A DNA stretch of 64,000 nucleotides from CAVRAZ01 sp963719135 (GTDB taxonomy: Bacteria > Pseudomonadota > Gammaproteobacteria > DSM-19610). The position numbers were made by a program, and so were the translations under genes. Position 1 is the stretch's first letter. The number at the start of each line of letters is the position of its first letter. The stretch spans positions 510,036 through 574,035 of the forward strand of contig CAVRAZ010000002.1 in the NCBI GenBank assembly GCA_963719135.1. Reading direction: 5' to 3'. The notes under the pieces were generated by a model. That model searched no databases, was not told the DNA's origin, and worked only from the letters and a program-made list of their open reading frames with translations. This document shows, piece by piece, positions 37,222 through 45,586 of this stretch.

Positions 37222-40200
37222 CTAGAGCGTTCCACCGTTGAGGAAATACAGCGCGACGAAAAAGATCAGAATGAAGAACGCATAGGTCTGACCATTACCA
37301 GTGTAGAACACGCGCAGCGAAGCAGCCAGCGTTTCGCTCCATTCGTTGACCGCCGACCAGAATGCCGTCGCCCGCGGTTTGACGAGAAAGCCGACCGCAC
37401 GTTCATAGTGCGCGAAAAACCGGTACGCGTAGTGGGTATCCTCGGGGCGGTGCGGCCGTTCGGCGGCGTAGACGATGTTGAACTGCTTGACCGGCTGGAT
37501 GCGCATGGTCAGCGACAGCAGGAACAGCAGGACCAGCGGCGTCACCCACACGCCGCCGACGATGACCATGATCAGCGTCGGATTCCAGTAGCCGAGGTGG
37601 GTGCGCATGGCCAGGCCGTCCCACACCAGCGTGCTGGGGAAGAAGGGATCGATCGCCGCCGAGATGGGATCGAGCACCAGTCTTGGATAAGCGGAAATCA
37701 CCATAATGGCCAGCAGCAGAATGACCTGCGGCACGAGCAGGACGGCGGGCGCTTCGCGCAGGTCCTTGTGTTCCAGTTTGCGCTGACCCAGGAACACGGT
37801 CTGAAGAATGCGGAACATGTACAGGAACGCCACCGCGCTGGAGAAGAACGCCACCACCGCCAGCCAGTACCAGCCCTTGTCCATCATGGCGTTGAACAGC
37901 AGCCATTTGCCGCCGAAGCCGGCCAGCGGCGGCACGCCGGACATGGCGATGATCGCGATCATCACCGCCACGAAAGTCACCGGCATGTTTCGGATCAGGC
38001 CGCCCATGCGGTACATCAGGCGCGTGCCGGTGCGCTGGATTACGCCCGCCGCGGCGAGAAACAGCACGCCTTTGTAGAGGAAATGGTTGAGGGTCAGATA
38101 CAGCGCCGCCACCCAACCGAGGTGACTCATCAGCGCGATGGCGGCGACGATGTAACCGAGCTGACCCATGCTGGAATAGGCGAGCAGGCGCTTGAAGTCC
38201 TCCTGGAACACGGCCATCAGCGCACCGAAGGTCGCGGTCAGCATGCCGACCCAGCCCAGCACGTAGGCCGGGTCCAGTCCGACCTTCGACTGCACCGCGA
38301 GTCTTGCCGCGACCAACACCAGGCCGAAGATGGCCGCCTTGCTCATGACCGCCGACAGAATGGCGGAGAGGTCGTCGTCCGCCTCGCTGTAGCTGTCCGG
38401 CAGCCAGATGTGGAAACCGAAGGCGCCGGCCTTGATGACGAACCCGGCCGCCAGCAGGCTGAATATCCAGGGCATCCGTTCGCCGGTGTGGCCGAGCGCC
38501 GCCAGCTCGGTGGTGCCGGTGGCGGCGAACGCCAGCGCGAAACCGGCGAGCAGCAGAAAGGCCGAACCCAGCGAGAACAGCAGATAGACGTACGCCGGCC
38601 GCGTGCCCTCGCGGCCCAGGCCGATCAGCAGATAGGAACTCAGTGTCATCAGTTCCCAACTGAAAAAGAACGCGAGGCTGGTTTGGGCCACCAGCAGGCC
38701 GGCCAGTGACAGCAGCAGCACCGTGAGCAGGGGATAGAAGCCGTGGCGCGCGTCGCCGCGGTACAGCGTGGCGACGCCGATCAGTACGCCGCCGCCGATC
38801 AGCAGATAGCCGAACAACTGGTTGAGCCCTTCCAGACTGTGCGCGAGCCAGCCGCCGATGCCGGCCACGGTCGCCAGCATGAGCAGACTTTTCACGCGTC
38901 CGGGCAGGCCGTCGAGCAGCCAGAGCGAGGCGCCCGCGTACAGCGGCAGGAACAGCCTCTTCGTATCGATCCCGAGCGCGTCGGCCAGGTACCAGCCGGC
39001 GCCGAGCAATAGCAGCACGGCCGTCAGCGGCGGCACGAGCTGCGCCGGACTCACCGGCAGCGGCGGCGCCTTTTCCGCTTCCGGCACTTGTGCCTGGCGG
39101 AACCAGCGGAACAGGTAGGCCGCTTCGAGCAGCGATCCGGCCAGCACCAGCGCGATCCAGCCATACTGCTGTCCCCTCGCCAGCACCATCACCAGGTCCC
39201 ATTTGGCCCAGAAACCGGGGAACGGCGGCAGGCCGATCAGCGCGATCAGGCACGCGCCGAATGCCGTGAGCAGCAGCGGGCGTCCGGCCAGACAGGACCA
39301 GTCGTCGACGTGCTCACGCCGCAGGGCGCCGGCCAGCCAGAACAGCCCCGCCTTGGCGAGCAGGTGATTGACGAACAGACCGCCGGCGATCAGCGGCAGA
39401 TGGGCGCGGAGCGAATCGGTGTTCAGCAGCGCGAGCACCAGCACCAGCAGACCGACCTGGCCGATCGACGAATAGCCGAGCAGGCGCTGTGCGTTCGTCT
39501 GTTTCAACCCGATCAGGTTGGAGGCCAGGAAGGTCGTGCCGCCGACCAGCGCGATGCTGGTCATGACGCCGTCGAACAGCGGCAGCACCTTGTAGAGCGC
39601 GAACAGCATGCCCGCCGAAACGCCCACCGAGACCATCGAGGCGATGCTGCCCGGCGCGCTTTCGTAGACGTTGAGTCCCCAGCCGTTGACCGGATAGGGC
39701 TTCAGTTCGATCAGCAGGCTGGCCAGCAGAAAGGTCAGCGCCACCAGGCCGATCGGTCCGGCGATCAGTTCGCGATGGGCGACGATGTCGTCGATGTTGA
39801 GCGTGCCGGTCTGGTAGTAGATGAATACCGTGCCCAGCAGGAAGAAGGTCGAGGCGATGGACGTGGCGATGACGTACTTGAAGCCGGCCGCGAGCTGCTT
39901 TTCGCTGCGTTCGAAGCCGATCAGCGAATAGGTGGCGAGCGAGGTGATCTCGACGAAGATGAACAGGTTGAACAGGTCGCGCGTCATGATCATGCCGTCG
40001 ATGCCCATGACCATGACGATGAACAGCAGCAGGGTGGCGGCGTGTTCGCGCAGGCGCTGCAGGTAGTGTTCGGCGGCGAGCAGGCCGGCCAGGTTCACGG
40101 CGAACACGAACAGGCTTTCGTACAGTCCGAAGCGCAGGTTGATGGCAAAGGGCGGCGCGATGCCGGCGGTCTCGATCTCGATGGTCGGTGCGCCGCCGGC

Positions 40201-40365
40201 CAGCGCGAAGAAGCCGGCGCCGGCGATGATGGTCATGGCGGCGAGCGCCGCCATGAACAGGCCGGTCGCGACGCGCGCGCTGCTCTGGTGGAACAGCGGG
40301 ATGACGAAGGCCGCGCCCAGCGCGATGACGAACAGCCACAGCGGTTGCAGCAGATGTTCTACCAT
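37222..40365 (-). CDS. Double antiporter subunit: two NuoL/M/N-MrpD-like modules in one polypeptide
   Basis: The 1047-residue membrane protein contains two complete proton/cation-translocating modules in tandem. In the first (residues 1 to about 500) the TM5 Glu lies in NLFIFVEITSLATYSLIGF and the conserved Lys in IELKPYPVNGWG. In the second (about 515-1047) the Glu is in FFFSWELMTLSSYLLIGLG, the Lys in FVIKAGAFGFHIWLP and NHFLYKGVLFLAA, with a SSMGQLGYI loop. In other complexes these are separate proteins. The start overlaps MrpC by 7 bases. High hydrophobicity and lack of internal frame breaks argue for a real fusion. Confidence 0.9.
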   Translation of the reverse strand: MVEHLLQPLWLFVIALGAAFVIPLFHQSSARVATGLFMAALAAMTIIAGAGFFALAGGAPTIEIETAGIAPPFAINLRFGLYESLFVFAVNLAGLLAAEHYLQRLREHAATLLLFIVMVMGIDGMIMTRDLFNLFIFVEITSLATYSLIGFERSEKQLAAGFKYVIATSIASTFFLLGTVFIYYQTGTLNIDDIVAHRELIAGPIGLVALTFLLASLLIELKPYPVNGWGLNVYESAPGSIASMVSVGVSAGMLFALYKVLPLFDGVMTSIALVGGTTFLASNLIGLKQTNAQRLLGYSSIGQVGLLVLVLALLNTDSLRAHLPLIAGGLFVNHLLAKAGLFWLAGALRREHVDDWSCLAGRPLLLTAFGACLIALIGLPPFPGFWAKWDLVMVLARGQQYGWIALVLAGSLLEAAYLFRWFRQAQVPEAEKAPPLPVSPAQLVPPLTAVLLLLGAGWYLADALGIDTKRLFLPLYAGASLWLLDGLPGRVKSLLMLATVAGIGGWLAHSLEGLNQLFGYLLIGGGVLIGVATLYRGDARHGFYPLLTVLLLSLAGLLVAQTSLAFFFSWELMTLSSYLLIGLGREGTRPAYVYLLFSLGSAFLLLAGFALAFAATGTTELAALGHTGERMPWIFSLLAAGFVIKAGAFGFHIWLPDSYSEADDDLSAILSAVMSKAAIFGLVLVAARLAVQSKVGLDPAYVLGWVGMLTATFGALMAVFQEDFKRLLAYSSMGQLGYIVAAIALMSHLGWVAALYLTLNHFLYKGVLFLAAAGVIQRTGTRLMYRMGGLIRNMPVTFVAVMIAIIAMSGVPPLAGFGGKWLLFNAMMDKGWYWLAVVAFFSSAVAFLYMFRILQTVFLGQRKLEHKDLREAPAVLLVPQVILLLAIMVISAYPRLVLDPISAAIDPFFPSTLVWDGLAMRTHLGYWNPTLIMVIVGGVWVTPLVLLFLLSLTMRIQPVKQFNIVYAAERPHRPEDTHYAYRFFAHYERAVGFLVKPRATAFWSAVNEWSETLAASLRVFYTGNGQTYAFFILIFFVALYFLNGGTL

Positions 40366-40730
40366 TTGGACTCCGAGCAGGCGTCGATCGACAGCGTTCT
40401 CTTGGCGCGGTAGAGGCGGATGGCGAACGACAGCATCACGGCGGTCACGCCCAGGCCGATGACGATGGCGGTCAGCACCAGCGCGGAGGGCACCGGGTCG
40501 ACCATGCGCGCGGCGGCCTCGGCCGCGCCGACGGTCGCATCGACGATCGGCGCCGTGCGCCCGGTCACGTAGCCGATGGCGACCATGACCATGTGCACGC
40601 CGGTGTCGACCAGCGAGAAGCCGATGATCATGCGGATGATGTTCTTGTGCGTGAGCATACCCAGCAGGCCGATCAGGATCAGCGCGAGGCCGGTGGCGAG
40701 CACGAGGGTCGATAAGGGCAGTCCGGTCAT
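40359..40730 (-). CDS. mrpC: MrpC/NuoK-like subunit
   Basis: The 123-residue protein has three membrane helices with the MrpC/NuoK pattern (LILIGLLGMLTHKNIIRMIIGF and DPVPSALVLTAIVIGLGVTA). It overlaps the double antiporter gene. A gap of about 350 bases with repeats separates it from mrpB upstream, the only large gap in the operon. Confidence 0.92.
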   Translation of the reverse strand: MTGLPLSTLVLATGLALILIGLLGMLTHKNIIRMIIGFSLVDTGVHMVMVAIGYVTGRTAPIVDATVGAAEAAARMVDPVPSALVLTAIVIGLGVTAVMLSFAIRLYRAKRTLSIDACSESKW

Positions 40731-40770
40731 GGTGTGCTCAGTCGCTAAATGGAGGAAACGCCCATTGCTT

Positions 40771-40839
40771 CGTCACGCCGGCGCAGGCCGGCGTCCAGAA
40801 AATCGGGTAGCCTGGATTCCGGCCTTCGCCGGAATGACG
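40771..40839. repeat. Inverted pair of dispersed repeats inside the Mrp-Nuo operon
   Basis: Positions 40771-40798 carry the reverse complement of the CTGGA-GCCGG repeat, and 40812-40839 carry CTGGATTCCGGCCTTCGCCG in direct orientation, so two copies face each other. The 41077-40730 gap contains nothing else that I recognise. The hairpins could attenuate or stabilise the mRNA between mrpB and mrpC. Confidence 0.6.
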
Positions 40840-41076
40840 GAACACCCGTTTGGCTCGGCGCTTTCCGATGTCTTGCGCAAGCCGGCCGGCAGGGCCCTGG
40901 GAGACTGCCGGTGTTGGCGGCGCGGCGGAAACCGCCGGATGTTCCCTGGCCATACCGGCCGCCTGGCGGATTCGCAGACGGCTTGCGAACCCCGCGCCTG
41001 CGCAACAGGCCGCAACCGGGGTACCCGGAGGTACTTGCAGCCAGTCCCGCAAGACACTGTCGATCGGCGCACATCC

Positions 41077-41772
41077 TCAGGAGTCGGGCTGTCGAAACCG
41101 GTCCAGCACGGCGCTCAATTCCGAGCCGACCTTGAATCCGATCAGGGTATATATCAATGGAATCGCGCCGGCGCTGAACAGGGTGCCGAACTTGCCCAGC
41201 GGCAGGATACGGTTGTCGAGGAAGCCGCCGGCCAGCACCACGCCCAGCACGCCGATGATCACGTAACCGAACCCGGACAGCGATTCGGTCACGCTGACCA
41301 GCCCGTGCGCAAAGCGGATCTGCGGCAGGGCGAGCAGCATCAGCATCGCGCCGCTGGCGATGATGGCGCCGCCTTGAAAGCCGCCGCCGGGTGTCAGGTG
41401 GCCGTTGACGAAAACGTAGATGCCGAACAGGAAGATCATCGGCGTCAGCAGTTCGGCCGCAGTCACGACGATTTCGCTGGCCGGTGTCTTGTCCTTGCGC
41501 GTCGCCATGTCATCCTGGCGTCGGCGCAGCAACAGGCCGACGCCGGCGGCCGAAATGAACAGCACGGTCACTTCGCCCAGCGTGTCGAGGCCGCGGTAGG
41601 TGACGACTACCGCCGTTACCAGGTTGGCCGCGCCCAGTTCGGCCGGACCCTGGCCGACGTAGCGTTCGGCGAGACGCGTCAGTCCGGTGTGCTCGCGGTA
41701 GTTCAGCACCACCTTCGCGGCGATGCCGGCCATCAGGATCAGCGTCAGAAAGATCAGCATGCGCTTGATCAT
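41077..41772 (-). CDS. mrpB: MrpB with N-terminal MbhE/MrpA-tail domain
   Basis: The 231-residue protein joins two parts. The N-terminal part (about residues 1-85, ending TLGEVTVLFISAAGVGLLL) matches the last helices of MrpA (MbhE). The C-terminal MrpB domain has LTPMIFLFGIYVFVNGHLTPGGGFQGG. Together with the DUF4040 gene it supplies the MrpA tail that is separate from the antiporter module. It starts 46 bases after mrpG. Confidence 0.9.
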   Translation of the reverse strand: MIKRMLIFLTLILMAGIAAKVVLNYREHTGLTRLAERYVGQGPAELGAANLVTAVVVTYRGLDTLGEVTVLFISAAGVGLLLRRRQDDMATRKDKTPASEIVVTAAELLTPMIFLFGIYVFVNGHLTPGGGFQGGAIIASGAMLMLLALPQIRFAHGLVSVTESLSGFGYVIIGVLGVVLAGGFLDNRILPLGKFGTLFSAGAIPLIYTLIGFKVGSELSAVLDRFRQPDS

Positions 41773-41818
41773 GGCGCGGTGTTCCCCGTTTTCACGCGGT
41801 TTGAATGCAGGCGGACAA

Positions 41819-42178
41819 TCACGCGTCGCCTCCGGCGTCGGGCGTCTGCCCGGCCTCGGCGCGCTCGACTTCGTCGAGACGGTCGATGACCGTTGCGTCG
41901 GCCTCGGGCGTGTGGATGCTGTGCGCGGCGCGCGCCAGCGCGTGCGACGACACCGGGTTGGTCAGCAGCACGAACAGGATCAGGATCAGCAGCTTCCAGG
42001 TCCAGGCCGGGTGCAGTACCGCCAGGCCGACCAGCACCAGCATGGTGCCCAGCGTCGAGGCCTTGGTGCCGGTCTGGATGCGGTTGTAGCTGTCGGGCAT
42101 CCGCAGCACGCCGAGCCCGGCCGAGAACAGAAACACCGATCCGGCAAAGAGGACCGCGCTGCCGATCAGTTCGTTCAT
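41819..42178 (-). CDS. mrpG: MrpG subunit
   Basis: The 119-residue protein has three membrane helices and the MrpG/PhaG signature LGVLRMPDSYNRIQTGTKASTLG. The C-terminal 35 residues are charged and cytoplasmic. It is one of the accessory subunits required by Mrp-type Na+/H+ antiporters and lies 3 bases after the DUF4040 gene. Confidence 0.93.
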   Translation of the reverse strand: MNELIGSAVLFAGSVFLFSAGLGVLRMPDSYNRIQTGTKASTLGTMLVLVGLAVLHPAWTWKLLILILFVLLTNPVSSHALARAAHSIHTPEADATVIDRLDEVERAEAGQTPDAGGDA

Positions 42179-42181
42179 GGC

Positions 42182-42421
42182 TCAGTCGTCCTCGCCGGTT
42201 CTGCGCAGGGCATAGAGAAAGATCGCGGTCGACAGGCCCGAACCGATCGAGGCCTCGGTCATGGCCACGTCGGGCGCGGCCAGAATGACGTAGGTCACGG
42301 CGGCGAACAGACTGGCCAGCCCGGCGGCGACCACCGCGCCGAGCGTGCTGTCCAGGCGCACGGCGAGGATGCCGGCGAGCAGGATGCCGGCGCACAGCAG
42401 GATCAGCAAAAATTCAATCAA
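42182..42421 (-). CDS. DUF4040 (MbhD/MrpA C-terminal) subunit
   Basis: This small membrane protein of about 79 residues has the DUF4040 pattern VTYVILAAPDVAMTEASIGSGLSTAIFLY, found in MbhD and near the MrpA C-terminus. The frame is open to a TTG at 42460 that would overlap mrpF. The TTG at 42421, preceded by CAGGTACA, gives a more sensible N-terminus (MIEFLLILLCAGILL). Start choice is uncertain. Confidence 0.85.
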   Translation of the reverse strand: MIEFLLILLCAGILLAGILAVRLDSTLGAVVAAGLASLFAAVTYVILAAPDVAMTEASIGSGLSTAIFLYALRRTGEDD

Positions 42422-42443
42422 GACAATGTACCTGGCATGATAC

Positions 42444-42704
42444 TTACAGTCCTTTCTCAAGATAGCGCGCCACCGCCAGCACGCCGAGAAAACTCAGCAG
42501 GCCGTACACCAGCGCCACGTCCAGATAGATGAAGCGGCCGGTGTGATGGGCGTACCAGGCGATCAGGGCGATGGACACGATGGTGAGCAGGTCGATGGCG
42601 ATGACCCGGTCGACGCTGGCGTGCCCCAGCGCCAGGCGCAGCATGCCGAACAGGATGCTGAAGAAAATCAGCACCAGCGCTGCGTCCTGCAGCCACTCAG
42701 CCAT
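42444..42704 (-). CDS. mrpF: MrpF subunit
   Basis: The 86-residue protein has three membrane helices and the MrpF pattern GHASVDRVIAIDLLTIVSIALIAW. It overlaps the mrpE stop by 8 bases and ends next to the DUF4040 gene, so the subunits are translationally coupled. Confidence 0.92.
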   Translation of the reverse strand: MAEWLQDAALVLIFFSILFGMLRLALGHASVDRVIAIDLLTIVSIALIAWYAHHTGRFIYLDVALVYGLLSFLGVLAVARYLEKGL

Positions 42705-43212
42705 AGATCTCTGCCAGATATTTTTCGAAGCGCCCGGCGATGGCCCGGGTCGCCGCCACCGGGTCCTTGGCCGAGACGTTGATCCAGTGAATGAACAGCG
42801 TGTCGCCGCGGATGTCCACCACCAGCGTGCCGGGCGTCAGCGTGATCGAGTTGGCCAGCACCAGACGGCCCAGGGGCGACTTGAGGCGCGTCTGAATCTC
42901 GACGATGCCGGGGTGGATGTCGATCCTGGGCGACAGCACCAGCGCCAGTACGTTGAGATTCGCCTTGACCAGCTCTTCGAGGAACACGCCGAAATAGAGC
43001 AGCAGGTTCACCAGCACGTGCGGCGACCAGCGGATGCTGGCGTAGGCGCCGGCGAAGGGCGTGAACAGGGCGGCGAGCAGGGTCGCCAGCGCCGCACCGG
43101 TCAACAGGATGTCCGCGCCGAGCGAGTTGTTCGCCACCAGCCAGATCAGAAACAGCGTGATCCACAGATTGACAAACAATTTCCTGCTGTTGACTGCTAC
43201 GCTGTCGATCAT
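42697..43212 (-). CDS. mrpE: MrpE subunit, first gene of the Mrp-Nuo operon
   Basis: The protein of about 171 residues has N-terminal membrane helices and the MrpE C-terminal signature LANSITLTPGTLVVDIRGDTLFIHWI. The frame is open to 43308. The ATG at 43212 is preferred because GGGAGG lies 12 bases upstream; the ATG at 43224 directly abuts that site. It is the first gene of the leftward operon that ends at 32114. Confidence 0.9.
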   Translation of the reverse strand: MIDSVAVNSRKLFVNLWITLFLIWLVANNSLGADILLTGAALATLLAALFTPFAGAYASIRWSPHVLVNLLLYFGVFLEELVKANLNVLALVLSPRIDIHPGIVEIQTRLKSPLGRLVLANSITLTPGTLVVDIRGDTLFIHWINVSAKDPVAATRAIAGRFEKYLAEIYG

Positions 43213-43319
43213 CAGCGACGCCATCCTCCCGGGGGTGGTCTGGTGACCAGGCCTGTTATCTTTGAAAAAACTTGCGGCGGAGCATATCAGGAAGCCGGTT
43301 GGATTCAACCGATTTCAAA

Positions 43320-43333
43320 TTGATATGGATCAA
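43320..43333. promoter_or_regulatory. FNR/ANR-type binding site upstream of the Mrp-Nuo operon
   Basis: TTGATATGGATCAA is a perfect match to the FNR consensus TTGAT-N4-ATCAA. It lies about 108 bases before the mrpE start and about 70 bases before the divergent open frame at 43404. It suggests oxygen-responsive control of the operon. A TGATAT sequence about 40 bases further toward mrpE could be part of a -10 box. Confidence 0.65.
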
Positions 43334-43403
43334 TCTTGAGAGAGCAAGTCGTCGCGGGTAGCGGGTGCCCGCGCTCGTTTCGCCTGGCTGAAGCGTCGGT
43401 TTC

Positions 43404-44664
43404 TTGACAATTGTGCTGTCGGAGTACGCTACTGGTGGTTCAGTTTCCCCTACGGATGCGGGCGCCACCGGGCCGAATGCTCGGCGCCGAAACCCGGGTA
43501 CAGTCTGGCGGGATCATCCGGCGGACGCGCTCCCCATCGTTTATGAAAGTCTGCCGCGCATGTGCAAGCCGGTCGGGATCATTTTCCGCCTCCATCTGAA
43601 GTTCCGCCGCGCGCACAAAGTCATAGCCCACCCACGTCCACAACCAAGATGGTTTAAGAGAGGCCGCCTGGCTACCGGCTTTCAGCGTGGCACCACACTT
43701 GTCGGCGGCCGGCACGACATGCTGTTTCTGCGGTTGGAGATCAGCCGCGAGCGCAAGGTCGAACGCCGCGTTTCGTTTCATCACGAGGCCGCCATTCGGG
43801 GAACCGGGCGCTGTGAGTCCGCCTTCGTTTGCGAGTTTCTCGACGCGCGGCGCAAGGTGCTCGATTGCGGGCGCTTGCATTGCCTGTGCGACACGGGCGG
43901 GTGTTCGTGCTGGCCGAAAGCGACGTGCGACCTGCTGCCCTTTCCCGATGGCGCCGCGTATTTCCGCGTGTACGAAGGCGACAACCTCCTTTACGAGGAG
44001 GCGATTCCGGAGCCGCCCAGCGTCAAGGTCATGGGCCAGACACACGAGACGGATGGAATCCGATTGACGTGGGACGGCTCGCCGGATGCAAAAGCCTACC
44101 TGGTTCATTATCGCGACTCCGAGAGTCGCGTATGGCGTGGTCTCGCCCCACGCCAGGATGGCACGACTATCCTGGTGCTGTGGCGCCAGTTTCGGCGATC
44201 GAAGAAACCTGTCGTGCGCGTGCTTGCCGCTTCGGGAATTGCGACGGGCTATGCGGAACTCGAACTTGCCGCGGACGCGTACGAGCCGCCGGAGGTGACG
44301 GTAGTGCTGGCCGGCGTCGAAACAACGGCAAAGGAACCCGTGGGGGTGGGTGCCGCGCCAAGCGCGCTGGTGACGGATAGGTACTGGTCGGCAAATCGCA
44401 GACCAGTACGTATCCTGGTTCGACGGACGCGGAGCGGGTCTCGGGCGCGGACGGTGCGTCGATCTGCGGCAGTTGCCGGACGGCGAGCACGTGGTGCCTG
44501 TCGTCGTGCGCGGGCACGGCGGTCGAACCGTCGGCAAGTCGTGGTCGATCGAGCGGAGCGGCGACAGCTTCTGCGTTCACTCGGTGATCTGCGATCTACC
44601 GCGCGGACCAGGAAATCCTCCTCACCAGCATCCACACCCGCCTCCCGCGCCTTGCACGGAGTGA
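43404..44664 (+). pseudogene. Hypothetical Cys-rich beta-domain protein, frameshifted
   Basis: I do not recognise this gene. The coherent reading begins by 43719 (MLFLRLEISRERKVERRV); the frame is open back to a TTG at 43404, whose TTGACA may rather be a promoter -35. A Cys cluster CLCDTGGCSCW lies near 43890, then a fibronectin-like segment (IRLTWDGSPDAKAYLVHYRD). Near 44390 the frame changes: after VTDRYWS the sense continues in another frame as DQYVSWFDGRGAGLGRGRC through to CTE at 44664. The pattern resembles the C-terminal domain of a secreted protein. No signal peptide is visible, so the 5' part may be missing. Confidence 0.5.
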
Positions 44665-44671
44665 CTGGACG

Positions 44672-44979
44672 ATGGCCTTACAGATCACGATTCCCAAACC
44701 TTCGGACCACTTTCCGGTACGGGCCCCAATACCACAACCAGGACGGTCACAATGCCCGCCGCGGTCGCGCAGGCGACTGCCATTCTCACTGGTTTCATAG
44801 TCGAATTCAGCCATGGGAACGACCACCATTTGGGCCAACTCGACGTGCAAGTCCAGGTTGCCGGTGCGCCCGCCGGCGCCAACGTCCCGGTGCAGCTCAC
44901 GTACGGCTTGCGCGATTGGTCCGGCGAGTGGGACGATCAATACGACGGCACCGTCTTCTTCGCCGTCGTCGGGGCGTAA
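44672..44979 (+). pseudogene. Small hypothetical protein, frameshifted
   Basis: A frame starting ATG at 44672 (MALQITIPKPSDHF) continues, after a one-base shift near 44710, as GTGPNTTTRTVTMPAAVAQA to FFAVVGA at 44979. The whole is about 100 residues. It follows the preceding broken gene by 7 bases and is probably in the same unit. I do not recognise it. If the frame is intact in nature, the second part alone from 44752 could also be the gene (75 residues). Confidence 0.45.
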
Positions 44980-44994
44980 TGCGACGGCCGCTTT

Positions 44995-45423
44995 CTAGGC
45001 GCCGACTGCAAGTTCGTCATCCCGCTCCTCGACCGCCTCGATGAATTTGAGGCGCGTTATCCCGTCACTCAGTTCTGCCTCGTAACCTTCCGACCACGAG
45101 AGCAGTTGCTGCACTTCGCTGCGCCAGGCATCGGCGTCCGCGCCGGTATGGAACAGAACAACGTAGGGTTTGTGACACCCGGTAAAATGCAGATAGCGCA
45201 GGCGCGGATTCGTCAGCTCCCGGACCCGGCCGGGCAGTCCTCCCGTGGCGTGCACCTCGACCTGAGGACAGAGCACCATGACGAAGCGGTTGGGCCGTTC
45301 ACGGCAGTTGCGCCGCCACCGCTCGAGCACCGCGGGGACAAAGCCGGGGATTCTTGCTGCGCTCCAGCTCTGGACGTTGACTGGAATCCCCTCGATTTCC
45401 AACGGTGCTGCGTTCGATTTCAT
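44995..45423 (-). CDS. Hypothetical protein, 142 residues
   Basis: I do not recognise this protein. It is soluble, with mixed alpha/beta composition and no signal. The frame begins MKSNAAPLEIEGIPV behind a strong CGGGAGGA binding site and ends 16 bases from the convergent gene. Two Cys (VLCPQVEV, TGCHKPYVV) are present without a motif. An AT-rich region upstream probably holds divergent promoters for it and the Lrp/AsnC gene. Confidence 0.7.
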   Translation of the reverse strand: MKSNAAPLEIEGIPVNVQSWSAARIPGFVPAVLERWRRNCRERPNRFVMVLCPQVEVHATGGLPGRVRELTNPRLRYLHFTGCHKPYVVLFHTGADADAWRSEVQQLLSWSEGYEAELSDGITRLKFIEAVEERDDELAVGA

Positions 45424-45521
45424 TGCGTCCTCCCGGCCCGGAGTGTGCTGGTTGTCGACAAGTGGATTCTATAATAGTTTTTCTCGTATTGCGTAAATTA
45501 TAGAAAATAATTATTTAATAT

Positions 45522-45550
45522 TTGACAAAGTATGCCTATATGGATAATTA
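45522..45550 (+). promoter_or_regulatory. Sigma-70 promoter of the Lrp/AsnC gene
   Basis: TTGACA at 45522-45527 and TAATTA at 45545-45550 are separated by 17 bases in an AT-rich stretch. Transcription would start near 45557, about 30 bases before the ATG at 45587. AT-rich partial palindromes around it (TATGGATAATTATATCC) may be an autoregulatory operator. Confidence 0.65.
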
Positions 45551-45586
45551 TATCCTGTATTTATACGTGTCATAGAATGGTTTTTT

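Noticed and set aside
36166..38709. 847-codon plus-strand frame opposite nuoH and the antiporter gene
   Set aside because: The product is a His/Gln/Arg-rich antisense translation with no domain. The minus strand encodes recognisable membrane subunits.
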